A stretch of DNA of 64,000 nucleotides, taken from NCBI GenBank assembly GCA_017468085.1, contig JAFUJR010000018.1, positions 1 to 64,000 on the forward strand, in the 5' to 3' direction. The DNA is from Clostridia bacterium. Its GTDB lineage: Bacteria > Bacillota > Clostridia > Christensenellales > Borkfalkiaceae. Position numbers and translations under genes: made by a program. Under the pieces are notes generated by a model. It was not told the DNA's origin, searched no databases, and was given only the letters and a program-made list of their open reading frames with translations. This document shows positions 37,901-45,128 of the stretch, one piece after another. Numbering within the stretch: the first letter of the stretch is position 1; the number at the start of each line of letters is the position of its first letter.

Positions 37901-38851
37901 ATAGAAGGTATACTGTTTCCAGCCGTTGTTTTCCGTTACGCCTTCGGTGTCGATATTCTTAATTGTAAGCGCGGGGAGGGATTTGTTGCCGACAGAGTGC
38001 GTAACGCTGATAAACGCGCCTGCGTTGTCTGCGGGCTGTAAATATCCTTCGGTGTTTGCGATGTGCAAATCAGCCGTCTTTACCCAAACGGAGAAAGTAG
38101 CCGCCGTGCCCGCTTCTACGGTAATTTTGGTGGTAGAAGTGTACTTCTGCGCCGTACCCGTGCCTTTTTCGCTCTTTTCGCCGGGCTTTACTTCGGGGCG
38201 TTGGTTATGGATCATCAAGACGTTGTTGCCTTCACCGAAATCCTCGTTTCCGCTTTCGTCCTTGCTGTAATCGTGCGTAAGGGGATTTGCGAGGGGGTTG
38301 CCTTCGATGTCCATGGGCAAATCGCCGCTGTCAATATTGAAGGATTCGTAGAAATCTTTCAACTTGGTTGCGATTTTGTCTTTGTCGCTGGAATTTGCTT
38401 CTTTCCAAGCGTCGTAGTATGCGAGCTTGTCCTTAACGGTAAGCGCGCCTTCTTCTTCAAAGAGAGCTTTGGCTTGCTCAACGGTGAGGTTTTTTACGTC
38501 TGCTTTCGACGTGGTAAGCTCATCCCATTCCGATACGTTTACGATACCGCTTGCCGCAAGGGAGGGTAAACTGCTCGCCGTAGAGGTGCGATTCCAATTA
38601 GGAGCTGAAGAAGTGCTCGTACCGATAACGGTCAAGCCGTCGTTGGTATTGAAGGTTTCAAAGTCGCCGTTTGCGATTTTTAAATCGCTGTTGACGGACG
38701 TAGAGGGCGTGGTGGTGCTATCCGACGAGGAGTCGTCGCCACTATTGCCGTTGTCGCATGCTGCAAAAGCCGACGCGCCCGAAGCCACCATCATAAAAGA
38801 CAGGGCAAGGGCAAGAAGATTCTTTTTGCTTTTTCTGGAACTTGTTTTCAT
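34949..38851 (-). CDS. Giant surface lipoprotein with repeated jelly-roll-like domains and a C-terminal membrane anchor
   Basis: This protein has 1300 residues from the ATG at 38851 (GGTGG before it); the frame extends 41 codons upstream without a ribosome site. A signal peptide ends at lipobox FAAC (Cys32), followed by a Ser/Thr/Asp linker. At least three large segments share beta-sandwich strands of carbohydrate-binding-module type (SVWVKTADLHIA, AVSFFVKTSDMAGF, VSFYIHTGAEAKNY). Near the C-terminus a hydrophobic helix (FMLFSSIAIAAVLVFVIAAV) is followed by a Lys/Pro/Glu-rich cytoplasmic tail. It is therefore probably anchored at both ends. A glycan-binding role is plausible but unproven. Confidence 0.75.
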   Translation of the reverse strand: MKTSSRKSKKNLLALALSFMMVASGASAFAACDNGNSGDDSSSDSTTTPSTSVNSDLKIANGDFETFNTNDGLTVIGTSTSSAPNWNRTSTASSLPSLAASGIVNVSEWDELTTSKADVKNLTVEQAKALFEEEGALTVKDKLAYYDAWKEANSSDKDKIATKLKDFYESFNIDSGDLPMDIEGNPLANPLTHDYSKDESGNEDFGEGNNVLMIHNQRPEVKPGEKSEKGTGTAQKYTSTTKITVEAGTAATFSVWVKTADLHIANTEGYLQPADNAGAFISVTHSVGNKSLPALTIKNIDTEGVTENNGWKQYTFYLKGSAYTDTSFTVELGLGMGSTDQFEFVNGYAFFDDVECQTISYARYDDLTDAQASTTPDQTVDYNTEADDKVFESNGDMSLDSFAIDLCKDLTPSDLLDQITADADGNVNVKPTVSELSDGTKVTSIAGGFDSDGDGVVDVNVYESLGEGFSSGGDLYKIFDGVAPVDATNAGNKNYVVDEIDSNSYLKGAYNKYFSYLDKDDNTRKVYDFAQEDKILMLFSAHGVAYTLDTADDFTFKFADYVDADNNPYDYLAVSFFVKTSDMAGFTGAGVTLNDGVNKYSFTGIDTTDSVPVEVDLNKDGVADEDVNDGWQQYFFFVENSYADKANGKFDLSFSFGPTEIENSTRTSYHEGFAAFTKFQVYPMSKTEYEAVSEGTYAKVVSVVGSEEETAAGNAGFDSAANVPSNALEQGFAKPMNYDGAYSNSQYVNQEGTHSNKNNYANAGLLNKDGFAKYFAPTTANSLSEFLMKVTGKSTADSAEDVWNAMFGYNFTAGASVGSRTQPLFIWNTETADNKVVDGALEYGYGFYGKSVSVSANSYTKVSIAVKVGALNPADEDKVFANVYLIDMDSKYNADVLSIGRNLTYWYDENGNVCADEDCEIIAFHLQSNGLYTINKDWNAYKQLSDADKAKYEGYFANLEAYGKDKNGNLIVAEGGASHDYDSYWNNEGLDGIAFYAKKATVNGQEVVTYYADRDCTVPVNNLFDVTKTDANTDAILEARYLAEEGKQLAYTVGNTAGEWVNVSFYIHTGAEAKNYRLEVWSGDRNGKGNPVDSYVAFDMNNTDDAENLFTTYMTQYEDDKNGYETNKSAVAFENVFSWYDSDSYLRYNKNLDENGYGNLYAESYTYSANESGIAYLSYKEGNEVRILADYAFEDVTVTPAERNDSSTDSSDPEEDAATGDETNFFMLFSSIAIAAVLVFVIAAVAVRKLLKKLGKLPKNPFARKPKKSKPAKTEETEAKPEAPKAQPEETLDEDSPYND

Positions 38852-39052
38852 GTAACCACCTTTGGTTTTATTGTTTTTCATTGAAAGTAAAGAATCCGAA
38901 ACGCCGTTTAAACGGCAAGATGCGGATTTTAACCTATACCCTATTATTTTAATACAAAATCGTTTGCTTTGCAAGCATTTACGATAGTAAAAAGGAGAAA
39001 AAGTTTTATAAAAACAAAAAAAATTGCTTATATTATAGTGGAAGGAGAAGAT

Positions 39053-39430
39053 ATGAGCTTAAAAACGCAAAAAAACGGACGGACGGCGCAAATTTCCAGC
39101 GGCGTTTTGGTAGGGATTGCCAACGGCTTATTTGGCGGCGGAGGCGGAATGCTTGCCGTTCCGCTTCTGCAAAAGACGGGCTTAAACGAAAAGCAGGCGC
39201 ACGCCACGGCGATTTTGGTGATATTGCCCGTGTCCCTCTTATCTTTCGTGTTGTACGCAGTCCGTGGGTATTGCGATTTTTCCGTGCTGATCCCTACGGC
39301 TATCGGAGTGGTTTTCGGGGGATTTTTAGGGGCGAAATGGCTGAAGCAATTGCCGACCAAAACGGTAAATATTTTGTTTGCGGTACTGCAAGCGTTGGCG
39401 GGCTTATTTTTGTGTTTTTTTGGAAAATGA
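39053..39430 (+). CDS. Half-size TauE/SafE (DUF81) membrane protein, first copy
   Basis: This is a 125-residue protein with about four membrane segments, starting at the ATG with GGAAGGAG. ISSGVLVGIANGLFGGGGGMLAVPLL is the family signature. Full TauE/SafE anion exporters are about 250 residues with two such halves. Here each half is a separate gene, and the second follows after a copy of the dispersed motif. They probably pair in the membrane. The substrate (sulfite, sulfonate or another anion) is unknown. Confidence 0.88.
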   Translation: MSLKTQKNGRTAQISSGVLVGIANGLFGGGGGMLAVPLLQKTGLNEKQAHATAILVILPVSLLSFVLYAVRGYCDFSVLIPTAIGVVFGGFLGAKWLKQLPTKTVNILFAVLQALAGLFLCFFGK

Positions 39431-39451
39431 CCCACCCATGTACGCGTTGAA
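39431..39451 (+). repeat. Dispersed ~20-bp motif, variant B
   Basis: CCCACCCATGTACGCGTTGAA begins directly after the stop codon of the first TauE/SafE half gene. Confidence 0.75.
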
Positions 39452-39516
39452 ATTTGGAAGTATTAAAGCTTTGCTACAAATATTGTAGGATTGCTTGCTG
39501 GCTCAGTCTGCTACAT

Positions 39517-39897
39517 ATGACCTTTTATCTGTATCTATTATTAGGTTTTTTAGGCGGTATTCCTGCCGGTATGGGCATGGGCGGCGGCACGGTAACGATA
39601 CCTTTGCTTGTGCTTGTGGGCGGTGTGGAGCAGAAAATCGCGCAGTGCGCAAATCTTTTTTCTTTTCTGCCTATGAGTATCGGCGCATTGAAAACGCACG
39701 CGGAAAACAAGTTGCTTAAAACGGATGGGTTGCTGTGGGTGATTTTGCCCGCGCTTGCCATTTCCGCGCTGGGCGCAACCCTTGCCGCTGCTCTTCCGTC
39801 CGCTATACTTCGGCGCGGTTTCGGTGTGTTTTTGATCGGACTTTCCTTCGTTGGATTTTATAAGGAATTCTCGGAAAAACGAAGCGAAACGGCATGA
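39517..39897 (+). CDS. Half-size TauE/SafE (DUF81) membrane protein, second copy
   Basis: This is a 126-residue protein with about four membrane segments. LLLGFLGGIPAGMGMGGGTVTIPLLVLVGG repeats the Gly-rich signature of the first copy. The ATG at 39517 has no clear ribosome site, and a TTG further up (39454) is also in frame, so the start is less certain than for its partner. It probably forms a heterodimer with the preceding protein. Confidence 0.85.
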   Translation: MTFYLYLLLGFLGGIPAGMGMGGGTVTIPLLVLVGGVEQKIAQCANLFSFLPMSIGALKTHAENKLLKTDGLLWVILPALAISALGATLAAALPSAILRRGFGVFLIGLSFVGFYKEFSEKRSETA

Positions 39898-39909
39898 TGG
39901 CGCAAACGG

Positions 39910-39938
39910 TTGACAAGCGGGGGAATTTGTGTTAAAAT
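39910..39938 (+). promoter_or_regulatory. Promoter of the HAD phosphatase gene
   Basis: TTGACA (39910-39915), 17-bp spacer, TAAAAT (39933-39938). Confidence 0.82.
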
Positions 39939-39960
39939 CCTTGTTAAAAGGAGAGAAAAA

Positions 39961-40614
39961 ATGCGTGGATATAAGTATATTTTGTTTGATTTGGACGGCA
40001 CGCTGACCCGTTCGCATTACGGGATTTTCAACTGTTTCCGTTACGCCTTGAAAAAGATGGGCAGAACGGACGAGCCGACGGAGGAAATTTTGAAAAAATG
40101 CGTGGGCCCGTCCTTGGAATATTCCTTTGAAAATTACTTTGGAATGAGCAAGGAGGACGCCGTACTTGCCACCGCGAAATATCGCGAACGCTACAAGGAT
40201 ATCGGGCTTTGGGAAAACGAACCGATGGACGGCGCGCTGGAATGCTTACAAGCCTTAAAAAAGGCGGGGTACACGCTGGCGATGTCCACCTCCAAGCCCA
40301 AGATTTTCGCCGACCAAATCGTAGAAAAATTCGGGTTTTCCCCCTATTTTTCAGCGCAGGTCGGGTGCGGCTTGGACGGAAGTTTCCCCACGAAGGCGTC
40401 GGTGATTGCCGAGACGATGCGTCAGCTTTCCGCCAAGAATACGCAGTGTCTTATGGTCGGGGACAGATTTCACGACGCAGAGGGCGCAAAGGAAAACGGC
40501 GTGGATTGCGCTCTGCTTAGAGTGGGATATGCCGAGGAGGGGGAAATTGAGAAAGCGAAACCGAAATACGCGTTTGCGGATTTTTCGGAGTTGACGGTTT
40601 TTTTGACGGAATAA
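39961..40614 (+). CDS. HAD family hydrolase (phosphoglycolate phosphatase-like)
   Basis: This hydrolase has 217 residues from the ATG with AAGGAG. LFDLDGTLTRS is motif I, AMSTSKPK motif II and LMVGDRFHDAEGAKENG motif IV. The cap domain between 15 and 85 is helical, as in phosphoglycolate and pyrophosphate phosphatases (PgmB/Gph group). The substrate cannot be named. It is a single gene with its own promoter and terminator. Confidence 0.9.
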   Translation: MRGYKYILFDLDGTLTRSHYGIFNCFRYALKKMGRTDEPTEEILKKCVGPSLEYSFENYFGMSKEDAVLATAKYRERYKDIGLWENEPMDGALECLQALKKAGYTLAMSTSKPKIFADQIVEKFGFSPYFSAQVGCGLDGSFPTKASVIAETMRQLSAKNTQCLMVGDRFHDAEGAKENGVDCALLRVGYAEEGEIEKAKPKYAFADFSELTVFLTE

Positions 40615-40621
40615 CAATTAG

Positions 40622-40655
40622 AAACGGAGCGCAAAGCGAAAGAGCGTTCCGTTTT
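40622..40655 (+). terminator. Terminator of the HAD gene
   Basis: AAACGGAGCGC / GCGTTCCGTTT with one wobble pair, then a T run. Confidence 0.85.
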
Positions 40656-40700
40656 TTTCTTTTTCTGCGTTTACGGAGAGGGCGTTTTTGGGGGAAAATC

Positions 40701-40770
40701 TTGTCAAAATGTACGAAAAAGTTGACGAAAAATATCCAAAATAAAAAAATTTGTCAAAATGTACGAAAAA
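40701..40770 (+). promoter_or_regulatory. Two 20-bp direct repeats upstream of the Ppx/GppA gene
   Basis: TTGTCAAAATGTACGAAAAA occurs identically at 40701-40720 and 40751-40770, exactly 50 bp apart. A weaker relative (TTAACAAATTATACGAAAG) lies near 40909. The copies sit 15-100 bp upstream of a promoter and could be regulator sites. The rest of the 40656-40967 gap holds no gene. Confidence 0.6.
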
Positions 40771-40785
40771 TTTTCCAAAAGGGTA

Positions 40786-40814
40786 TTTACAAAACGCTTT
40801 TATTGTGGTAAACT
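40786..40814 (+). promoter_or_regulatory. Promoter of the Ppx/GppA gene
   Basis: TTTACA (40786-40791), 17-bp spacer, TAAACT (40809-40814). The leader of about 145 nt is AT-rich and unexplained. Confidence 0.65.
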
Positions 40815-40967
40815 ATGGGAAAAATTAAAATGGGTGCAGACGGACTAAATATAGAAACGCGTATAAGCGCGTTAGAAGCGCCCTGTAATTGACAGTTTAT
40901 CGAAAAAAATTAACAAATTATACGAAAGGCGGACAGGGATTCCGTCAAAAAAGACAGAGGTAATATT

Positions 40968-42479
40968 GTGGAAAGATTAGGTATCATTGATTTGGGTTCG
41001 AACACCGCGAGATTGGTCATCGTGGACATGTTTACCGAAAACCATTATATGGTCGTTGACGAGCTGAAGGAAAGCGTTAGACTTGGCCAGGATATGGACA
41101 GGGACGGTTTCTTGAAACCGCAGAGGATTGCGGAAACGATCAAAACCTTAAAAATGTTTAAAAAACTTTGCGATTCGTCGAACGTAGACCGCATTATCGC
41201 GGTGGGTACGGCGGCGGTTCGTCGCGCAAAAAATCAGCGTTCCTTCCTCGATGAAATTCAAGTGAGCTGCAACATCACCATTCGCGTCCTTTCCGAAGAA
41301 GAGGAGGCGCTTTTGGTGTACCGCGGAGTTATCAACTCGATGGATATTCCCAAGGGCTTGATTTTGGAGATCGGCGGCGGCAGCACGAAAATCATTTATT
41401 ACAACCGCCGTAACGTGTTGGGCTATGCGACGTTGCCTTTCGGCGCGGTAACGCTCACCGATTTGTTCGCGAGCGACGCTACGCCCGAAGAATCCGCGGC
41501 GCACGTAGAGGAATTTTTCACCGAACAGCTTAAAAAGCTGCCTTGGCTGAAGGAAGTCGACCCTGAAACGCAGATGATCGGCGTGGGCGGCTCCTTCCGT
41601 AACCTTTTTAAAATCAGCAAGCTCGTTAGAAAATATCCTTTGGATATGGCGCATAATTACAAACTCGCCACCGAAGATTTTACGGGCATTTATAATATGC
41701 TGAAGGCTTTGGACGTGGATAAACGCAAGAAGATAAAGGGGCTTTCTCCTGCCCGCGCGGACATTATGCCTGCGGCGATGGCAATCGTAAAGTCTTTCGT
41801 TTCGTATATGAACGTCGAAAGTTTCACCATCGGCGGAAGCGGTCTTCGCGAGGGCTTGATGGTCAACCAAGCGTTGCCTATCACGTTGGAAAAACCCATT
41901 TCCGACGTTTTGGGCTATTCGTTGGATAGATTGGTGAAATATTACAACTGCGACCCCAAGCATATTGAGCACGTTATGCAGCTTTCCGTGCAGCTTTTCA
42001 AACAGCTCCGCGTGTTGCATAAATTCTCCCGCCAGTACTTAAAAGTGTTAAAAATCGCGGCGAGCTTGCACGATTGCGGTAAGAGCGTGAAGTTTTACGG
42101 CCATGCGAAGCATAGCTGGTATATCATTTTAAATTCCTCCATCTGCGGCGCGACGCACAGAGAAATCGTGTTGGCGGCGTTCGTTGCAGGTTGCCACAAC
42201 CGCGAGGACGTGCCGATGATCGAATGGCAGAAATATAGGGACATCGTCTTAGAGGAAGACCTTGAAGCGGTGAAAAAATTGGGCGTGTTGCTCCGCATTG
42301 CAGAGAGCCTTGACAGAACGCACAGCGGCTTAGTTACGGGCTTGAACTGCGACGTGCTTGGCGATTCCGTCATCATGAAAACGATTGTAACGGGCGACGC
42401 GGCGCTTGAAATTTGCGACGCAGAAAAGGCGAGCACCGAATTTAAGAAGGCGTTTAAGAAAAACTTAGAAATTTTATAA
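40968..42479 (+). CDS. Ppx/GppA exopolyphosphatase family protein with HD domain
   Basis: This is a 503-residue protein using a GTG start with an AGAGG site. The N-terminal actin-like phosphatase domain shows GIIDLGSNTARLVIVD, VLSEEEEALLVYRGV and ILEIGGGSTKI. The C-terminal domain (about 310-500) contains ASLHDCGKSV, an HD-type metal site. Proteins of this build hydrolyse polyphosphate or convert pppGpp to ppGpp. The precise activity is not decided by sequence. The direct repeats upstream suggest regulated expression. Confidence 0.92.
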   Translation: MERLGIIDLGSNTARLVIVDMFTENHYMVVDELKESVRLGQDMDRDGFLKPQRIAETIKTLKMFKKLCDSSNVDRIIAVGTAAVRRAKNQRSFLDEIQVSCNITIRVLSEEEEALLVYRGVINSMDIPKGLILEIGGGSTKIIYYNRRNVLGYATLPFGAVTLTDLFASDATPEESAAHVEEFFTEQLKKLPWLKEVDPETQMIGVGGSFRNLFKISKLVRKYPLDMAHNYKLATEDFTGIYNMLKALDVDKRKKIKGLSPARADIMPAAMAIVKSFVSYMNVESFTIGGSGLREGLMVNQALPITLEKPISDVLGYSLDRLVKYYNCDPKHIEHVMQLSVQLFKQLRVLHKFSRQYLKVLKIAASLHDCGKSVKFYGHAKHSWYIILNSSICGATHREIVLAAFVAGCHNREDVPMIEWQKYRDIVLEEDLEAVKKLGVLLRIAESLDRTHSGLVTGLNCDVLGDSVIMKTIVTGDAALEICDAEKASTEFKKAFKKNLEIL

Positions 42480-42489
42480 TTTTGGGATA

Positions 42490-42545
42490 AGAAAAAAGCC
42501 GCTCTTTCACCTGCGGAAAAGGGAACGGGGCGGCTTTCTTTTACG
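42490..42545 (+). terminator. Terminator between the Ppx/GppA gene and maf
   Basis: AAAGCCGC / GCGGCTTT outer stem with a long, partly paired loop, then CTTTT. It ends 16 bp before the maf start. Confidence 0.65.
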
Positions 42546-42560
42546 ATAGGAAAGTAAGGC

Positions 42561-43178
42561 ATGGAGTGGATTTTGGCAAGCGCGTCTCCGCGGCGCAAAG
42601 AGCTTTTGGCGGAAATTTTACCCGAATTTGAAATTATCCCCTCTCAAGCGGACGAAAATATGGAGGGGACGTATTCGCCGAAAATACTTGTGAAGATGTT
42701 GGCGACGAGAAAGGCGTTCGAGGTGGCAAATCAACCTGAAAACGAGGGTAAATTCGTGTTGGGGTCGGACACCGTCGTGGCGTACCGCGGCGAGGTGTTG
42801 GGCAAGCCCAAGGACGAAGCGGACGCGTTCCGTATGTTAAAAATGCTTTCAGGTAAAAAGCACGCCGTGTACACGGGCGTTTGTATACTTGTTTGCAAGG
42901 ACGGAAAGGTGGGGCACGAAACCAAATTTGCAAAGACGGACGTGTATTTTAACGAACTTTCCGACGAGTGGATTTGGAACTATATCCGTAGCGGCTCGCC
43001 GATGGATAAGGCGGGGGCGTACGGCATTCAAGACGGCGGCTTGGTGAAAAAAATCAAGGGGAGTTATTCCAACGTCGTGGGGTTGCCCGTTGAGCTTTGT
43101 AAAAAAATGATAAAGAAGATAAACAGCAGAAAAAACGCGTTCGACGCGTACCTGCCCCTGTCCCTTTGGGGAAAATAG
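42561..43178 (+). CDS. maf: Maf family nucleotide pyrophosphatase
   Basis: This is a 205-residue Maf/HAM1-fold protein that hydrolyses non-canonical or canonical nucleoside triphosphates and is linked to septum control. ILASASPRRKELL at the N-terminus, VLGSDTVVAYRGEVLGKP and GSPMDKAGAYGIQ are the three hallmark motifs. The C-terminal FDAYLPLS is encoded by a reversed copy of the dispersed 20-bp motif and extends past the usual family end. mreB follows 9 bp later, so the pair is likely co-transcribed. Confidence 0.95.
   Translation: MEWILASASPRRKELLAEILPEFEIIPSQADENMEGTYSPKILVKMLATRKAFEVANQPENEGKFVLGSDTVVAYRGEVLGKPKDEADAFRMLKMLSGKKHAVYTGVCILVCKDGKVGHETKFAKTDVYFNELSDEWIWNYIRSGSPMDKAGAYGIQDGGLVKKIKGSYSNVVGLPVELCKKMIKKINSRKNAFDAYLPLSLWGK
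43140..43158 (-). repeat. Dispersed ~20-bp motif inside maf (reverse orientation)
   Basis: On the minus strand GGGGCAGGTACGCGTCGAA, one mismatch from consensus, in the last codons of maf. Confidence 0.8.
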
Positions 43179-43187
43179 GAGGAAATT

Positions 43188-44195
43188 ATGATAAAACTTG
43201 CGATTGATATGGGCTCGTCGATGACCAAAATTTACCGTGCGGATACGAATAGCGGCATCGTTTTGGCAGAGCCGTCCTGCGTGGCGGTTGTTACGGGCGA
43301 ACAAATCAAGGCTATCGGCAAGGAAGCCAAAAGCCTCATTGGCAAGACTGCGGAATTTACCAGCATCGTCTATCCCGTATACGAGGGCGAAATCGTCAAT
43401 ATGCGCCTTGCAGAGGCAATGTTAAAGGAATTCCTTTCCCGTATCGACGTAAAGGCGTCGGCACTTCGCAGAGCGCAGGTTCTCTTTTCCGTGCCTTGCG
43501 GAATTTCCGAAAAAGCGCTTGCCGATTACGTTGCGCTCACCGAGGAATGCGGACTTAGAAAGGTTTGGTTTGTCGAACAGCCCTACTTGACGGCGCTGGG
43601 CGCGGGCGCGATCATCAGCGACACCGACCCCGTGTTCTGTTTGGATATCGGCGGCGGCGTTTCAAATGCGGCGGTCATTTCCGAGGACGGTATTATCGCC
43701 GGTATTTCGATGAACGTCGGCGGAAATAATATGGACGCGAATATCATTTCGCGCATTGCAAGCAACTCTGAACTGCTTGTCGGTGCGTTGACGGCGGAAA
43801 AAATAAAAAACGAAATTTGCTCCCTTTCCCCCAGCGCGTTGGGGAGCGTCGTGGCGGAGGGCAGCTCCACCAAGACCTGTCAACCTGCGGCTGTGCCCGT
43901 GCAGGCGGCAGATTTGACGGAATGCTTGCGCGTGTATATCAATAAAGTAGTGGAATACGCCATCGAGGTGCTTAGGACGTTGCCTGCCGAGGTAGCGGCT
44001 ACGGTGAACAGAAACGGCGTATTGCTTTCGGGCGGCGTAATGAAAATTCCTTACGTGCCTCAATATATCGGTTCGATGTTGGGCATGCGTTACCGCATGA
44101 GCGAAGAACCGCAATTTTCTACCGTGTTGGGGGGCGGCGTGCTCCTTCGCGACAAGGTTTTGTTAAATAAGTTTGCCAAAAATCGCGCCGAATAA
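43188..44195 (+). CDS. mreB: MreB-family cell-shape actin homologue
   Basis: This is a 335-residue actin-like ATPase. AIDMGSSMTKIY is phosphate 1, CLDIGGGVSNAAVIS phosphate 2 and VLLSGGVMKIPYV the adenosine motif. GIVLAEPSCVAV and AIGKEAKSLIGKT are typical of MreB/Mbl. AGGAGG precedes the ATG. mreC and mreD are not downstream, so this may be a stand-alone paralogue guiding wall synthesis. Next to maf, a cell-division context is likely. Confidence 0.9.
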   Translation: MIKLAIDMGSSMTKIYRADTNSGIVLAEPSCVAVVTGEQIKAIGKEAKSLIGKTAEFTSIVYPVYEGEIVNMRLAEAMLKEFLSRIDVKASALRRAQVLFSVPCGISEKALADYVALTEECGLRKVWFVEQPYLTALGAGAIISDTDPVFCLDIGGGVSNAAVISEDGIIAGISMNVGGNNMDANIISRIASNSELLVGALTAEKIKNEICSLSPSALGSVVAEGSSTKTCQPAAVPVQAADLTECLRVYINKVVEYAIEVLRTLPAEVAATVNRNGVLLSGGVMKIPYVPQYIGSMLGMRYRMSEEPQFSTVLGGGVLLRDKVLLNKFAKNRAE

Positions 44196-44323
44196 GGGAT
44201 AAAATAAGAGTAAATTTAAAAAATATCCACAAAAAATACGAAGGGACGGAAGAATATATTCTTCCGTCTTTTCCATTGTCGAAAAAAATTTTGATTTTTG
44301 GCAAAAAATTTTTAAAAAACCTA

Positions 44324-44351
44324 TTGACAAACGCCGAATTTTTGGTATAAT
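44324..44351 (+). promoter_or_regulatory. Promoter of the candidate large RNA
   Basis: TTGACA (44324-44329), 16-bp spacer, TATAAT (44346-44351), both hexamers perfect. No ordinary gene follows. Between mreB and this promoter (44196-44323) I see only a weak TTCCGTC/GACGGAAG-type hairpin near 44246-44275. Confidence 0.85.
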
Positions 44352-44522
44352 AAAGGTACAAAAAGAAAGAACGAAACAAAAAATGTTAAATTCTTTCAAA
44401 AAATGGGGAAAACACCGATGAACACATAGTAAGTAGCCGAGGGGAATCGGCAAGCCGCCGTAGGGATACGGCACAAGGAAAACGCCGTAATAGGGAAGCG
44501 GCGAAAAAATGGAAAGGAGGGT

Positions 44523-44552
44523 ATGAAAAGCGATGATTCCTTCCCAGAGTGA
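44523..44552 (+). CDS. Tiny ORF with strong ribosome site (9 aa)
   Basis: MKSDDSFPE, preceded by AAAGGAGGGT. Its stop overlaps a GTG that opens another short frame. It may be a real micropeptide, or the ribosome-site-like sequence may be a structural part of the RNA. Confidence 0.25.
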   Translation: MKSDDSFPE

Positions 44553-44809
44553 GGCAAGCACTTAAAAATTGCCGAAAAAAGTGAGGGGAAACACTTAAAA
44601 AGGCGACCAAGGTAGGCATTCGTTTGCAAACCCAGAACGGGGCAAATGGAAGATTGACGAAACTTCGGTAGGCGCTCGGCTGTCGGAAAGCGACGGGGGA
44701 GGGAACGAATAAGCACGGTAGGCGTAAGAAATTTGACGAAATTTCAGCGAATGTCGGAAGAGGCGTTTTTGAAAGAAAACGGAAAAGAAGGAACAAGGAG
44801 GAACACAGT

Positions 44810-44869
44810 ATGAGATGCGTAACTCCAAAAAGCAAAACTGTTAAAAACGAGGATACTCCAACGGGCTAG
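44810..44869 (+). CDS. Tiny ORF with strong ribosome site (19 aa)
   Basis: MRCVTPKSKTVKNEDTPTG, preceded by AAGGAGG eight bases before the ATG. No similarity recognised. It lies within the candidate structured RNA. Confidence 0.3.
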   Translation: MRCVTPKSKTVKNEDTPTG

Positions 44870-44923
44870 GTATTCCCACCGACGGGAGGTCGGAGAGAGT
44901 ACTAAAAAAGGAGGTAAATTGCA

Positions 44924-44965
44924 ATGATTTATATCCTTACCGTGAGGTATTTCAACAAGAAATAA
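44924..44965 (+). CDS. Tiny ORF with strong ribosome site (13 aa)
   Basis: MIYILTVRYFNKK, preceded by AAAAAAGGAGGTAAATTGCA. The ribosome-site block recurs in diverged form 60 bp later before another tiny ORF (44984-45013, MNEMNEGVR). Confidence 0.3.
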   Translation: MIYILTVRYFNKK

Positions 44966-45128
44966 AAAAAGAGGTATAGTCCAATGAACGAAATGAACGA
45001 GGGCGTTCGTTAAATAAGAAGTAACCTGCATATATAAGCGGACGAAAGGTTCGGCAAGCGACGTATGGCTCGCACCCAACAGGTGAAAATAAAAAAGGGA
45101 ACGCCCATACAACTGAATACGAAAAAAA

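Noticed and set aside
44386-44835. 149-codon Phe/Ser/Pro-rich frame on the minus strand
   Set aside because: It is the complement of the purine-rich candidate RNA, low in complexity and without a ribosome site.
45039-45073. Group II intron domain V
   Set aside because: The GTTCGGCAAGCGACGTATGGCTC stretch only superficially recalls domain V (split here for comparison); the conserved AGC triad, GAAA tetraloop and an intron-encoded protein are missing.
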